Below are positions 1-8,405 of a stretch of 32,917 nt of DNA, one piece after another. The translations under genes were made by a program, and so were the position numbers. The DNA comes from Verrucomicrobiia bacterium (lineage in GTDB: Bacteria; Verrucomicrobiota; Verrucomicrobiia; Limisphaerales; UBA8199): assembly GCA_035946615.1 (NCBI GenBank), contig DASYZB010000001.1:1-32917 (forward strand), read 5' to 3'. Position 1 is the stretch's first letter; the number at the start of each line of letters is the position of its first letter. Under the pieces are notes generated by a model. The model worked only from the letters and a program-made list of their open reading frames with translations. It was not told the origin of the DNA and did not search any database.

Positions 1-214
1 CGGCGAAACACCCCCAAAAGACCCAATCCGGCCTACGGCCTACTTGGTACTGCCCCATTCAGTAGCGCTCCTGATCCCTACCCATGGAATCAGAACATCG
101 TTTGATCCTGCTCCCCCTCGCCGCGCCCGCAGCACCAGTTCGCTAAGGATCCGGGCTGAGCTGGTTTCGCTGGTTTCCAGTTGTTTGACCCGGCTGCCTG
201 GAGTAAGGTGGGGC

Positions 215-757
215 ATGAAGGTTGCCATGGCATTCGGAATGGCGCTCGTCATTGCCGCGGTGGGTACGGTTTGGGCGCAAAAACCAGAAAAGAGCACTAT
301 GCAACTGACCAGCGCTGCATTTACAGAGGGTGAGGCGATTCCAGTCAAATACACCTGTGAGGGCAAAAATGTTTCTCCGCCGCTGGCGTGGAGCGGCGTG
401 CCTGCCGGGGCCCGGAGCCTGGCCTTGATAGCTGACGACCCGGATGCCCCCTCGGGAACGTGGGTGCATTGGGTGGTGTACGGCCTGCCGGGCGACGCCA
501 AGGAACTTGCCGAAGACCTACCCAAGGGCCAATACATCGCGGACGGGGCCAAACAAGGGCTGAATGATTTCAAACACCTCGGTTACGGCGGTCCTTGTCC
601 GCCTCCGGGCAAAGCGCATCATTACTTTTTCAAGCTTTATGCCCTGGACACGCCGCTTGATTTAAAGCCGGGCGCGACCAAAAGTGATCTTGAACGGGCG
701 ATACAGGAGCATATTCTGGCGGAAGGGCAATTGATGGGGACATATAAACGGAAATAG
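215..757 (+). CDS. Secreted YbhB/YbcL (PEBP, Raf-kinase-inhibitor-like) protein
   Basis: A 180-aa phosphatidylethanolamine-binding-protein fold. I chose the ATG at 215 because it follows a purine-rich GGAGTAAGGTGGGG stretch and opens directly into a signal peptide (MKVAMAFGMALVIAAVGTVWA, then Q-K-P). The frame is open back to a TTG at 44, but that extension is arginine/proline-rich and unlike a leader. Family motifs are visible: 'YTCEGKNVSPPLAW', the ligand-site 'DDPDAP', 'WVHWVVYGLP', and 'GYGGPCPPPGKAHHYFF' near the C terminus. Bacterial YbhB/YbcL proteins are periplasmic or cytosolic with no firmly established substrate, so the role here is unknown. The DUF4126 gene starts 4 nt after the stop, so the two are probably co-transcribed. 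Confidence 0.9.
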   Translation: MKVAMAFGMALVIAAVGTVWAQKPEKSTMQLTSAAFTEGEAIPVKYTCEGKNVSPPLAWSGVPAGARSLALIADDPDAPSGTWVHWVVYGLPGDAKELAEDLPKGQYIADGAKQGLNDFKHLGYGGPCPPPGKAHHYFFKLYALDTPLDLKPGATKSDLERAIQEHILAEGQLMGTYKRK

Positions 758-761
758 ACGT

Positions 762-1346
762 ATGGAAACGATAGCGAGTATTTGCCTTGGCATCGGCTTG
801 AGCGCTGCGTGCGGGTTCAGAGTCTTTGTCCCGTTGCTGATGATGAGCCTGGCCGGCCTTTCGGGGCATATTTATCCGGCTCCGGGTTTTGAATGGATCG
901 GCTCCTACCCGGCGCTGGTGGCCTTTTCGGTGGCGACTTGCCTGGAAATCGCGGCTTATTACATTCCCTGGGTGGACCACCTGTTGGATACGATTGCGTC
1001 ACCTGCGGCGGTGATTGCCGGCATCCTGGTCAGCGCTTCACTCTTCACCGATGTCAGTCCTTTCCTGCGTTGGACGCTGGCCATCATAGCCGGGGGAGGC
1101 GCGGCGGGATTGGTCCAGGGCACGACGGTGATGGCACGCGGGGCTTCTGGAATTTCCACGGCGGGTCTGGCGAATCCGATTGTATCAACCGTTGAATTGG
1201 CCGGAGCGATTCTGACTTCGCTCCTCACTTTGATAGCCCCAGTCCTGGCCGTCCTATTGATGGCAATGTTGCTGCTCGTGCTGGGTCTCAAATGGTTTCG
1301 CTCGCACCGTCCGCAGCCTGGGCCAGCAAAACCGGGCATCCCCTGA
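762..1346 (+). CDS. DUF4126 family integral membrane protein
   Basis: A 194-aa hydrophobic protein with about five predicted membrane segments: roughly residues 3-33, 48-65, 78-95, 100-118 and 140-175. It ends in a short basic, proline-rich tail (WFRSHRPQPGPAKPGIP). The N terminus 'GIGLSAACGFRVFVPLL' and the 'GxxxG'-rich interior match the DUF4126 family, which has no assigned biochemical function. Position 4 nt after the PEBP-like gene suggests one transcript and possible translational coupling. There is no catalytic motif to propose an activity from. Confidence 0.85.
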   Translation: METIASICLGIGLSAACGFRVFVPLLMMSLAGLSGHIYPAPGFEWIGSYPALVAFSVATCLEIAAYYIPWVDHLLDTIASPAAVIAGILVSASLFTDVSPFLRWTLAIIAGGGAAGLVQGTTVMARGASGISTAGLANPIVSTVELAGAILTSLLTLIAPVLAVLLMAMLLLVLGLKWFRSHRPQPGPAKPGIP

Positions 1347-1434
1347 TACTTTTCGGTATTGGAGAACCAAACCGCGAACACCCGCTTGGCTGGGTATCGG
1401 CCTGGGTCTCAGGAACTGCTAATTCCAAGCGTTG

Positions 1435-1458
1435 AACGTCGAACATCCAACGTCGAAC
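1435..1458. repeat. Short direct repeat aacgtcgaac x2 in the fabD leader
   Basis: The 10-mer AACGTCGAAC occurs at 1435-1444 and again at 1449-1458, 11 nt before the fabD start. Similar short 'GTTGAACGTCGAAC' strings recur in intergenic DNA of Verrucomicrobiota as I remember them, so this may be a dispersed repeat rather than an operator. The rest of 1347-1468 shows no gene. Confidence 0.5.
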
Positions 1459-1468
1459 CTAATGCCGT

Positions 1469-2398
1469 ATGACCAAGACCGCGTTATTATTTGCAGGCCA
1501 AGGCGCCCAGACCGCCGGCATGGGAGGGGACCTGGCACGAGTTTTTCCTTCGGCCAGGGCCTGGTTTGAACGCGCCAATGCCGCACTCGGCTATGATTTG
1601 GCGGCAATCTGCTTTGAAGGGCCGGAAGCCGAATTAACCAAGACGGAAAACGCGCAACCGGGGATTTTTGTTGTGAGCTGGGTGGCGCTTCAGCTTTTGC
1701 AGGAGGGCCCTAAGCCGCTCGAATTTCAAGCCACTGCGGGCTTGTCGCTGGGCGAATTCACGGCCCTCAGCGCGGCAGGCGCTCTGAGTTTTGAGGATGG
1801 CTTAAGAATCGTGCGTCAGCGTGGCCGCTTTATGCAGGAAGCGTGCGAAGCCACCCAAGGCGGGATGGCAGCCATTATCGGTTTGGACGAGAAGCAGACA
1901 CGGGAGATATGCGACGAGGCAGGGGTTGTTTTGGCCAACCTGAATTGCCCCGGCCAATTGGTCATTTCCGGGCCTGTCCAGCAGGTAGCCCGGGCCTGTG
2001 AATTGGCCAAAGCCAAAGGGGCGCGGCGTGCGCTGCCGCTCGCTGTGGCTGGGGCATATCATTCGCCATTGATGGCGGGGGCCCAAGCGAGACTGCAAAT
2101 CCAACTGCAAGGCCAACTGTTCAACTCGCCGCGGGTGCCGGTCATTTCCAATGTGACCGCCCGACCCCACGAGGGTCCCGAGGCCATCCGCGCTCGACTG
2201 ACCGAGCAGGTCACTGCGTCGGTGCGTTGGGAGGAATCGATGCGTTACCTGCTCGGGGACGGATTCACCCGGTTCATCGAGTTGGGGCCTGGCACCGCCC
2301 TGAGCGGCTTTCTGTGGCGAATTGATAAAACTGCGCACGTGTTGAACGTAGCGGACGTGGCGAGCCTGGAGAGCACACTTAAGGCATTGGAAACTTGA
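1469..2398 (+). CDS. fabD: Malonyl-CoA:ACP transacylase
   Basis: A 309-aa cytosolic acyltransferase that moves malonyl from CoA to acyl carrier protein, the entry step of type II fatty-acid elongation. The N-terminal 'FAGQGAQ' (8-14), the nucleophile elbow GLSLGE with Ser93, and His198 in 'GAYHSPLM' form the expected Ser/His dyad. 'GPGTALSGF' near the C terminus is also typical. Length matches E. coli FabD (309 aa). It heads a fabD-fabG-acpP-fabF cluster, the usual bacterial order, with 33 nt to fabG. The ATG at 1469 gives a standard N terminus, although no strong Shine-Dalgarno sequence precedes it. Confidence 0.97.
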   Translation: MTKTALLFAGQGAQTAGMGGDLARVFPSARAWFERANAALGYDLAAICFEGPEAELTKTENAQPGIFVVSWVALQLLQEGPKPLEFQATAGLSLGEFTALSAAGALSFEDGLRIVRQRGRFMQEACEATQGGMAAIIGLDEKQTREICDEAGVVLANLNCPGQLVISGPVQQVARACELAKAKGARRALPLAVAGAYHSPLMAGAQARLQIQLQGQLFNSPRVPVISNVTARPHEGPEAIRARLTEQVTASVRWEESMRYLLGDGFTRFIELGPGTALSGFLWRIDKTAHVLNVADVASLESTLKALET

Positions 2399-2431
2399 TT
2401 ACCGCTGGTTTATGCCATATCACCTTGGCGC

Positions 2432-3175
2432 ATGAGCCAGCTTGCCAACCACGTTGCAATCGTCACCGGCGCCGGGCGTGGCATTGGGCGGGCCATAGCC
2501 CTTAAATTCGCGGCCGAAGGCGCAGACATCGCCTGTGTATCGCGAACGGCGGAAAATTCCGACAAAGTGGCCAATGAGGTGAGGGCCTTGGGCAGGCGGG
2601 CCTGGCCGCTTGCGATAGATGTGGCAGATGCCAAAGCGGTGAGCGCCGCGGCGGAGACCGTTTTGGCCGAGGCAGGCCGGGTCGATATTCTCGTCAATAA
2701 TGCCGGGGTGACTCGAGACGGTTTGCTCATGCGCATGAGCGACGCCGATTGGGACCTGGTGCTGAATACGAATCTGAAAGGCGCTTTTCTGTTCACCCGG
2801 GCTTTGACACGAGCTTTTCTCAAGCAGCGTTCGGGGCGAATTATCAACATCTCGTCGGTGGTTGGGCTGATGGGCAATGCCGGGCAATGCAACTACGCGG
2901 CCAGCAAAGCCGCCCTCATCGGCTTTACAAAGTCGGTGGCCCGCGAGCTGGCCTCTCGGGGCATTACGGCCAACGCGGTGGCGCCCGGCTTTATCGAGAC
3001 CGACATGACAGCCGCCCTAAATGCCCAGGCGCGCGAGCAGGTCCTCAAAAGCATCCCGCTGGGCGGCTTTGGGCAGCCAGAAGACATCGCGCAAGCGGCG
3101 TTGTTTCTGGCAGGTTCCGCCGGGCGTTATGTCACCGGGCAGGTGCTCACTGTCGATGGCGGAATGGCAATGTAA
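2432..3175 (+). CDS. fabG: 3-oxoacyl-ACP reductase
   Basis: A 247-aa short-chain dehydrogenase/reductase that reduces beta-ketoacyl-ACP with NADPH. The Rossmann motif TGAGRGIG lies at 12-19, NNAG at 89-92, and the catalytic set is Ser142, Tyr155 and Lys159 (YAASK). The 'PGFIETDMT' segment and the C terminus 'VTGQVLTVDGGMAM' are diagnostic of FabG rather than a generic SDR. It sits between fabD and acpP in the fatty-acid cluster, which fixes the assignment. Confidence 0.97.
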   Translation: MSQLANHVAIVTGAGRGIGRAIALKFAAEGADIACVSRTAENSDKVANEVRALGRRAWPLAIDVADAKAVSAAAETVLAEAGRVDILVNNAGVTRDGLLMRMSDADWDLVLNTNLKGAFLFTRALTRAFLKQRSGRIINISSVVGLMGNAGQCNYAASKAALIGFTKSVARELASRGITANAVAPGFIETDMTAALNAQAREQVLKSIPLGGFGQPEDIAQAALFLAGSAGRYVTGQVLTVDGGMAM

Positions 3176-3193
3176 AAAATTCCATTTCAGGGC

Positions 3194-3222
3194 TTGACGC
3201 TCCCGGGCAGGTAGCATAGACA
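3194..3222 (+). promoter_or_regulatory. Possible sigma70-type promoter for acpP
   Basis: TTGACG at 3194-3199 and TAGACA at 3217-3222 are separated by 17 nt, about 30 nt before the acpP ATG in the 75-nt fabG-acpP gap. The -35 match is good and the -10 is weak (3 of 6). A separate acpP promoter would fit the high level of ACP that cells need. This is motif matching only. Confidence 0.35.
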
Positions 3223-3250
3223 ACTGCAAAACTTAGAACTGGAGTTAACC

Positions 3251-3496
3251 ATGGCTGAGAAATCAATTGAGCAACGAGTCAAAGACATCATCGTCGAGCA
3301 GTTAGGCGTCAACCCGGACCAGGTGACTCCGGACGCCAAATTCATCGAGGATCTGGGCGCCGACTCGCTGGACACGGTGGAGTTGGTCATGGCCCTCGAG
3401 GAGGAGTTCGGCCACGAGATTCCAGATGAGCAGGCTGAGAAGCTTCAAAGCGTGGGCGACGTCATCAAGTATATCGAAGACCAGCAGCAAAAGTAA
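3251..3496 (+). CDS. acpP: Acyl carrier protein
   Basis: An 81-aa acidic protein. Ser39 in '[19 protein letters not shown]' is the site for 4'-phosphopantetheine attachment, and the surrounding DSL motif is invariant. The four-helix layout and length match bacterial AcpP. A clear ribosome-binding site, GGAG at about 3241-3244, sits 6-8 nt before the ATG, stronger than those of its neighbours and in keeping with a highly expressed protein. It carries the growing acyl chain between FabD, FabF and FabG. Confidence 0.98.
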   Translation: MAEKSIEQRVKDIIVEQLGVNPDQVTPDAKFIEDLGADSLDTVELVMALEEEFGHEIPDEQAEKLQSVGDVIKYIEDQQQK

Positions 3497-3515
3497 TGGC
3501 CAATCGATCACTTTC

Positions 3516-3556
3516 GGGGCAGCTTGGACTGGTGTCAGCTTGAGCTGCCCCGTTTG
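3516..3556 (+). terminator. Terminator-like hairpin between acpP and fabF
   Basis: GGGGCAGCT (3516-3524) pairs perfectly with AGCTGCCCC (3543-3551), with an 18-nt loop, and is followed by the moderately T-rich GTTTGATTT that runs straight into the fabF ATG at 3561. It could terminate the acpP transcript partially or fully, or shape fabF translation, since no Shine-Dalgarno sequence is visible between hairpin and start. Confidence 0.6.
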
Positions 3557-3560
3557 ATTT

Positions 3561-4820
3561 ATGCCGAGCAACTGGACAGAACGCAGGGTGGTCGTCACGG
3601 GTCTTGGGGTGGTCTCGGCCCTGGGCAATGAGGTCGAGAGCTTCTGGAAGCGCTTGGTTGGCGGGGAATGCGGCATTGACCGCATCGGGTCTTTTGATGC
3701 ATCGGGCTTCGATACTCAAATCGCCGCGGAGGTAAAACAGTTCGATCCGGCTCCGGCCTTTCCCTCGCCCAAAGAGGTCCGGCGCACGGATCGCTTCTCG
3801 CAATTTGGGGTTTACGCCGGCTGGCAGGCCATCCGAGATTCGGGCCTCGACCTGGACCGTATCAACCGTGACGAAGCCGGCGTTTTCATCGGTTCCGGCA
3901 TTGGCGGGCTGGAAACCGTAACCGAGCAGCACACAATTCTGCTCGAACGCGGCCCGGGGCGGCTCTCGCCGTTCATGATCCCGATGCTCATCTCGAATAT
4001 GGCCTCGGGGCTATTTTCGATGTACCACCACCTGCGCGGACCCAATTTCGCCACTTGCTCGGCCTGCGCGACCGCCAACCACGCCCTGGGCGAGGCCTGG
4101 CGCACCATCAAAATGGGCGATGCCCAGATCATGTTCGCCGGTGGCGCTGAGGCAACGGTTGTGCCCATTGGGATTGGAGGCTTCTGCGCCATGCGGGCCA
4201 TGAGCACTCGCAATTCCGATCCCAAACATGCCTCACGACCCTTTGACAAGGAGCGCGATGGATTTGTCATGGGCGAAGGCGCCGGGGTGGTCGTCCTGGA
4301 AGAACTCGAACATGCCAAGGCTCGCGGGGCGCGCATCTACTGTGAGCTGGCCGGCTACGGCAATACCGCCGATGCCCATCATTTAACTGCGCCCGCTCCT
4401 TCCGGGGAAGGCGCTGCTCGCTGCATGCGAATGGGTTTGCGCAATGCCGGCCTTAACCCAGCCGATGTTTCGTACATCAACGCGCACGGCACTTCGACGC
4501 CCCAGGGCGACATCGCCGAAACTCAGGCCGTCAAAACCGTTTTTGGCGAATACGCCCGCAAGGTGGCGGTCAGCTCCACCAAAGGCGCCACCGGCCATAT
4601 GCTGGGCGCAGCCGGGGCTGTCGAAATGATTGTCTGCGCCAAGGCCCTCCAAACCGGGACTGTGCCGCCTACAATCAACTACGAAGTGCCCGACCCGGAA
4701 TGCGACCTGGATTACGTGCCCAACACGGCGCGTCAACTGAAGCTCGATGTGGCTGTGAACAACTCTTTCGGCTTCGGCGGCCACAATGCCACATTGGTTG
4801 CGAAGAAATTCTTGGGATAG
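3561..4820 (+). CDS. fabF: 3-oxoacyl-ACP synthase II (KAS II)
   Basis: A 419-aa condensing enzyme of fatty-acid elongation. The catalytic triad is Cys169 (in SACATANH), His309 (NAHGTSTPQGD) and His346 (KGATGHMLGAAG). Each lies six residues beyond its E. coli FabF counterpart, so spacing is conserved. The N terminus 'RRVVVTGLGVVSALG' and the C-terminal 'NNSFGFGGHNATLV' are standard. It uses malonyl-ACP supplied by FabD on the ACP encoded just upstream. The start lies only 9 nt after a strong hairpin and lacks an obvious ribosome-binding site, so expression may be uncoupled from acpP. Confidence 0.97.
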   Translation: MPSNWTERRVVVTGLGVVSALGNEVESFWKRLVGGECGIDRIGSFDASGFDTQIAAEVKQFDPAPAFPSPKEVRRTDRFSQFGVYAGWQAIRDSGLDLDRINRDEAGVFIGSGIGGLETVTEQHTILLERGPGRLSPFMIPMLISNMASGLFSMYHHLRGPNFATCSACATANHALGEAWRTIKMGDAQIMFAGGAEATVVPIGIGGFCAMRAMSTRNSDPKHASRPFDKERDGFVMGEGAGVVVLEELEHAKARGARIYCELAGYGNTADAHHLTAPAPSGEGAARCMRMGLRNAGLNPADVSYINAHGTSTPQGDIAETQAVKTVFGEYARKVAVSSTKGATGHMLGAAGAVEMIVCAKALQTGTVPPTINYEVPDPECDLDYVPNTARQLKLDVAVNNSFGFGGHNATLVAKKFLG

Positions 4821-4888
4821 TGTCAGGGTCGATCCTGGGTTCCGCGAAGTTTTTGGCTTCTCGGAGCACAGGATTAGTTTGATTCTAA

Positions 4889-5067
4889 GGGGCACAACTC
4901 CTTCGGAGTTGAGGCCGATGCGCTCAGATTACCCAGGGTAGCTCGTTCCTAGCAACCCTGGGCTGGAGGGCAAAATCCCTTCGGGATTTTCGGCGACCCT
5001 GTGGAATGGACTACACCCAGAGGAATCCCTCTCCCCATCCGAAGGGGTTCCCCGAAGGGAAGAGGGA
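4889..5067. repeat. Cluster of palindromes (REP-like block) between convergent genes
   Basis: This fills most of the 322-nt gap between fabF (+) and the DUF2961 gene (-). Elements in order: CAACTCC/GGAGTTG with a TTC loop (4895-4911); CCCAGGG (4932-4938) with CCCTGGG (4956-4962); AAAATCCC/GGGATTTT with a TTC loop (4972-4990); and TCCCTCT (5026-5032) with AGAGGGA (5061-5067) enclosing CCCC/GGGG (5033-5047). The ordered set resembles a dispersed intergenic element of Verrucomicrobiota and Planctomycetota. It may also serve as a bidirectional terminator. No gene is seen here. Confidence 0.75.
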
Positions 5068-5142
5068 GAAATCCTCGGCAGATTACGTTTGTAGCGCATG
5101 TTGCAGGCTCCGCTGTATCTGTTTTAGCTGTTGTTCAATTGT

Positions 5143-7320
5143 TCAACTGCCGGGCATCACGAAACAGTAGGCATCGTACCGCAGCTCGGTCCAGGCCAAT
5201 TCCGGCAGCGGTTGGCCGGGAAAGAGAGGAATGGCGACGGGTTTGAATTGAATCCGAACTCGGATTTCGGAGCGGTTTTGGGTGAGCCGCAGCGGAACGA
5301 GGAATTCATCATCACGGAAGCGGCGATTGGATGTTTCAACAATGTGTTGCGCTAGTCCCAGTTCATCTTTGGGGTTGGAATAAACGCAGGTGCTGCTCCC
5401 GGCCAAATACCAAACCCCGGCCAGCTTGAACTTGCCGGCAAGCCGGCCATCGGTGGTCCGGGCGACGAAGACCTCGGCGCGTTGATTGGAGAATTGATAA
5501 TCCAATTTGCGCCGCAGCAGAACGCCAAAATTGTGGGGCTCGATTTTGAGATTAAACTCAGAAATCCCTGTGGTTTTGCGGGCGATATCGGTGGTTGCAG
5601 GATAAATCTCTTTGCCGTGCAGGGTATCGACGCCCCACTCATAGCGTGAGGTAATCTCGTAAGGGGCCGAGGCCTGGGGTGACAGGTAACCATGCGCCTG
5701 TTCGCTCGTCGAGTCTCCGATCTTCAATTCATCAGTTTTAACGAGCGAGGGACGATTGACGCCGTACCAATAAGTCACGGTTTGGTAATGCTCGGTCGAG
5801 TCGTCCTGGCCGCCGTGTTCCAGGCAGATGCGAGCATTCCTGCCGAAGGGCATCAGGTCAGCCAATAAAAAGCGATAAGCCGATTCGATCTCATCCTCGG
5901 CGCATTTAGCCTCTTTGGCATTGGGCGCGCCTGTGGGATGCCCGGCAAAGGGCAGCGTCATGTTCCGGCCGCCCCAGTAGTCGCCTCCGCCGCACCATTC
6001 TTCGGTGCCGGTGCCCTGGACCTGGGGCGTCTGGCTGTCATCGAAGAAGAAGCGCGGGTCGCCTTCGAGGGTGTTAAGCACCGCGCGATCCGAGAAGATG
6101 AAAGAAGTGCCGACGAGATGCCCGGACCACTCTCCGCCGCCTTCAACCTGGCGAGTGTCCAGCAGGACCAGGTCGCGGCCAGGTGTGGGATTGGGGTGGT
6201 CGCGATAAGTCGCATGGAAGCAAGAGACAGCAAGTGGCGAGTCTCTCAAGGGTTCATAGCGGATAGACCAATGCACCGACAGAGGATGTTCAGATTCATT
6301 CACCAATTCGATTCGGGCGGCAGAGAAAAAAGGCATGGGAAAGAAACACGAGAGAAGAACCGAGCGAGAATCAAACCGGACATTCACCGGGAATGCTTTG
6401 ACCAGATATTCCCGATTGTCCCTGTTATAAAGCGTGCCCGCTCCGAAAAAGAGCGCTATAGGCGCATCCACTGAGGGGTAGGGCGCATCATCCCACGTGA
6501 TGCGCAGATGCGCGCGACCGAAATCGAGGGCCTGCTCGCGCGATACCGAAAACTGCAAGGCACGAATCATCCCAGGGGCGTCCCGCAGGTCTAAAATGCG
6601 AAGCGTGGCCTTTGATAGGAGTTGGTTGTCTTGGGATTGTTCTTTGAGCTGGAGGCGGCGTCCTTCTTTCGAATCGGCTTGGGGAACAAGGTCGGCGCCG
6701 GAACGGGAGAGCAATTCGAGCACGCCGGCTTCCGGGCGCCGGCGTTCGGACCAGGAACCGATGGGACGTGACAACTTGGCGCCAGGGACGTACTGCTGAT
6801 AAATATAGTAACCGGTGCCATAATGAGTCTGGGAATAAGCCATCCGAAAGGTTTTACTGAAAGAAATGGGTACCCAGGACAAATCTGCGCCCTTGGTGAA
6901 TGACCAGGTCCAGGTTAGCGGATTCGGGAAGGCTTGTTCGGGCAAAAAGATGGACCCAGGAACAGGGTTAAGCGGGTTTGCTGTGGTGGTTTCCTGGATT
7001 ACATGGTCCGCTCCATCAACCTCATAATGCCATGGGCTGCCGTGCCAATGGTTGTAGCGGACGAAGTAGAGGATTCCTGGCCCCTGCAGGTCCAAGGTGA
7101 CGTTGCGGTCGCCGGCTAATTGATAAAGGAAGTGGCTGGCGTCGGCGCCTTCATTTCCGCCGCGCCGGTCATAGGTGCTGCGCATATAGGCGCGGGCGCC
7201 GATGCGCTGGTAGGGCCAGCGCTCCCAAAGGCGGTAGGCATCTGTCCCGATGGGGATAAGGGGCGGTTCGCCTGCCCGGCCAGGCGCACCTGAAAGAAGC
7301 AAGAGCAACAGAAAGCTCAC
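5143..7320 (-). CDS. Secreted DUF2961 (glycoside hydrolase family 172-type) protein
   Basis: A 725-aa protein. I place the start at GTG 7320-7318, which overlaps the trxB stop as GTGA and opens into a signal peptide (M-SFLLLLLLSGAPGRAG). An upstream ATG at 7416 would put 32 arginine-rich residues ahead of that leader. The DUF2961 core signature is 'GTGTEEWCGGGDYW' (about 436-449), followed by 'EHGGQDD' near 501. DUF2961 proteins are now grouped as GH172, whose characterised members act on fructofuranose or arabinofuranose linkages. The substrate here cannot be read from sequence. Verrucomicrobia often carry many such secreted polysaccharide enzymes. Coupling to trxB is unusual for this family. 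Confidence 0.9.
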   Translation of the reverse strand: MSFLLLLLLSGAPGRAGEPPLIPIGTDAYRLWERWPYQRIGARAYMRSTYDRRGGNEGADASHFLYQLAGDRNVTLDLQGPGILYFVRYNHWHGSPWHYEVDGADHVIQETTTANPLNPVPGSIFLPEQAFPNPLTWTWSFTKGADLSWVPISFSKTFRMAYSQTHYGTGYYIYQQYVPGAKLSRPIGSWSERRRPEAGVLELLSRSGADLVPQADSKEGRRLQLKEQSQDNQLLSKATLRILDLRDAPGMIRALQFSVSREQALDFGRAHLRITWDDAPYPSVDAPIALFFGAGTLYNRDNREYLVKAFPVNVRFDSRSVLLSCFFPMPFFSAARIELVNESEHPLSVHWSIRYEPLRDSPLAVSCFHATYRDHPNPTPGRDLVLLDTRQVEGGGEWSGHLVGTSFIFSDRAVLNTLEGDPRFFFDDSQTPQVQGTGTEEWCGGGDYWGGRNMTLPFAGHPTGAPNAKEAKCAEDEIESAYRFLLADLMPFGRNARICLEHGGQDDSTEHYQTVTYWYGVNRPSLVKTDELKIGDSTSEQAHGYLSPQASAPYEITSRYEWGVDTLHGKEIYPATTDIARKTTGISEFNLKIEPHNFGVLLRRKLDYQFSNQRAEVFVARTTDGRLAGKFKLAGVWYLAGSSTCVYSNPKDELGLAQHIVETSNRRFRDDEFLVPLRLTQNRSEIRVRIQFKPVAIPLFPGQPLPELAWTELRYDAYCFVMPGS

Positions 7321-8246
7321 TCGTTTCTGGCAGCCAGGAATCGTTCGACCTCGATGGCCGCCGCACAGCCTTGGCCGGCGGCAGTGACTGCCTGGCGATA
7401 GACACGGTCGGCGCAATCCCCGGCGACAAATACTCCGGGCACATTCGTCGCTGTGCCCCGCTTGGGTAGAATGTAACCGTCGGCGTCCATATCGATAACG
7501 CCCTTAAAAAGTTGCGTGCTGGGTATATGGCCGATGGCAACAAACACACCCGCGGCATCGACCGTGCTTTGGCTGCCGGTTTTGACATCCTTGAGGCGCA
7601 CGCCCGTCACGGTTCCCTGTTGAACATCCAGCACCTCGGTAACGACGGAATTCCAAATCGGTTTGATCTTCGGGTTGGATAAGGCACGCTCAACCATAAT
7701 CTTGGAGGCGCGCAGGGCATCCCGGCGATGGACGAGGTGCACTGTCGAGCCGAAACGAGTCAGATACATCGCCTCTTCACAGGCGGAATCGCCACCGCCG
7801 ACAACCACCAAAGGTTTGTTGCGGAACCTGGGCAGGGCACCGTCGCAGGTGGCGCAATAGGTGACGCCTTTGTTCTCGAGCTTGAGCTCGCTCTCGAGTT
7901 CGAGGTGCCGGTGAGCGGCCCCACTGGCGATGATGAGGGTGTCGGTTTCTACGCGTTGGCCATCGACCGTAAGGGCAAAAGGCCGGCGACCTAAATCGGC
8001 GGCCTCGAGGACGCCGAATTGCACACGGCCGCCGAAGCGTTCGGCTTGTTTCTGCATCCGGACCATGAGTTCGTAACCGTCAATCCCTTCGGGGAATCCG
8101 GGATAATTCTCGACAACGGTGGTGGTGGTGAGCAAGCCGCCCGGCTGGCGGCCAGAGATAACCAAGGGACGCAGATTGGCCCGCGCCGCATACAAGGCAG
8201 CAGTCAGGCCGGCGCATCCGGAGCCGATGATGACGAGTTTTTCCAT
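7317..8246 (-). CDS. trxB: Thioredoxin-disulfide reductase
   Basis: A 309-aa FAD/NADPH flavoprotein that reduces thioredoxin. I start it at the ATG 8246, giving 'MEKLVIIGSGCAG'; the TTG at 8288 adds 14 unconserved residues. The redox pair is Cys131-Ala-Thr-Cys134 (CATCDGA). The NADPH-binding motif GGGDSACEEA follows at 150-159, and the C-terminal 'GVFVAGDCAD' binds FAD. One oddity is residue 11: the usual Pro of GSGPAG in the FAD dinucleotide motif is Cys. The 160-nt upstream gap should hold its promoter. Its stop codon overlaps the start of the DUF2961 gene. Confidence 0.95.
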   Translation of the reverse strand: MEKLVIIGSGCAGLTAALYAARANLRPLVISGRQPGGLLTTTTVVENYPGFPEGIDGYELMVRMQKQAERFGGRVQFGVLEAADLGRRPFALTVDGQRVETDTLIIASGAAHRHLELESELKLENKGVTYCATCDGALPRFRNKPLVVVGGGDSACEEAMYLTRFGSTVHLVHRRDALRASKIMVERALSNPKIKPIWNSVVTEVLDVQQGTVTGVRLKDVKTGSQSTVDAAGVFVAIGHIPSTQLFKGVIDMDADGYILPKRGTATNVPGVFVAGDCADRVYRQAVTAAGQGCAAAIEVERFLAARNE

Positions 8247-8405
8247 ATCCGGGAGCCGAAAGCTAGGTGTTGGAGTGGAGCTTGGCAAGAGCGGTTACTG
8301 ATGGTGGGGTGGACAGAGGGACCTCTGCGATGGCGCGACAGCGCGGCGAGTCGGAAGGGGGGAGAAGGTCCGGCAGCACACTTACACATGATTTGCTCGT
8401 TGCGG

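Noticed and set aside
44-214. N-terminal extension of the PEBP-like protein from a TTG
   Set aside because: The extra 57 residues are low-complexity and basic, and the ATG at 215 has a purine-rich site before it and starts a signal peptide.
5938-6474. A 178-codon + strand reading frame
   Set aside because: It lies antisense inside the DUF2961 gene, whose product has clear family motifs; the + frame gives no recognisable protein.
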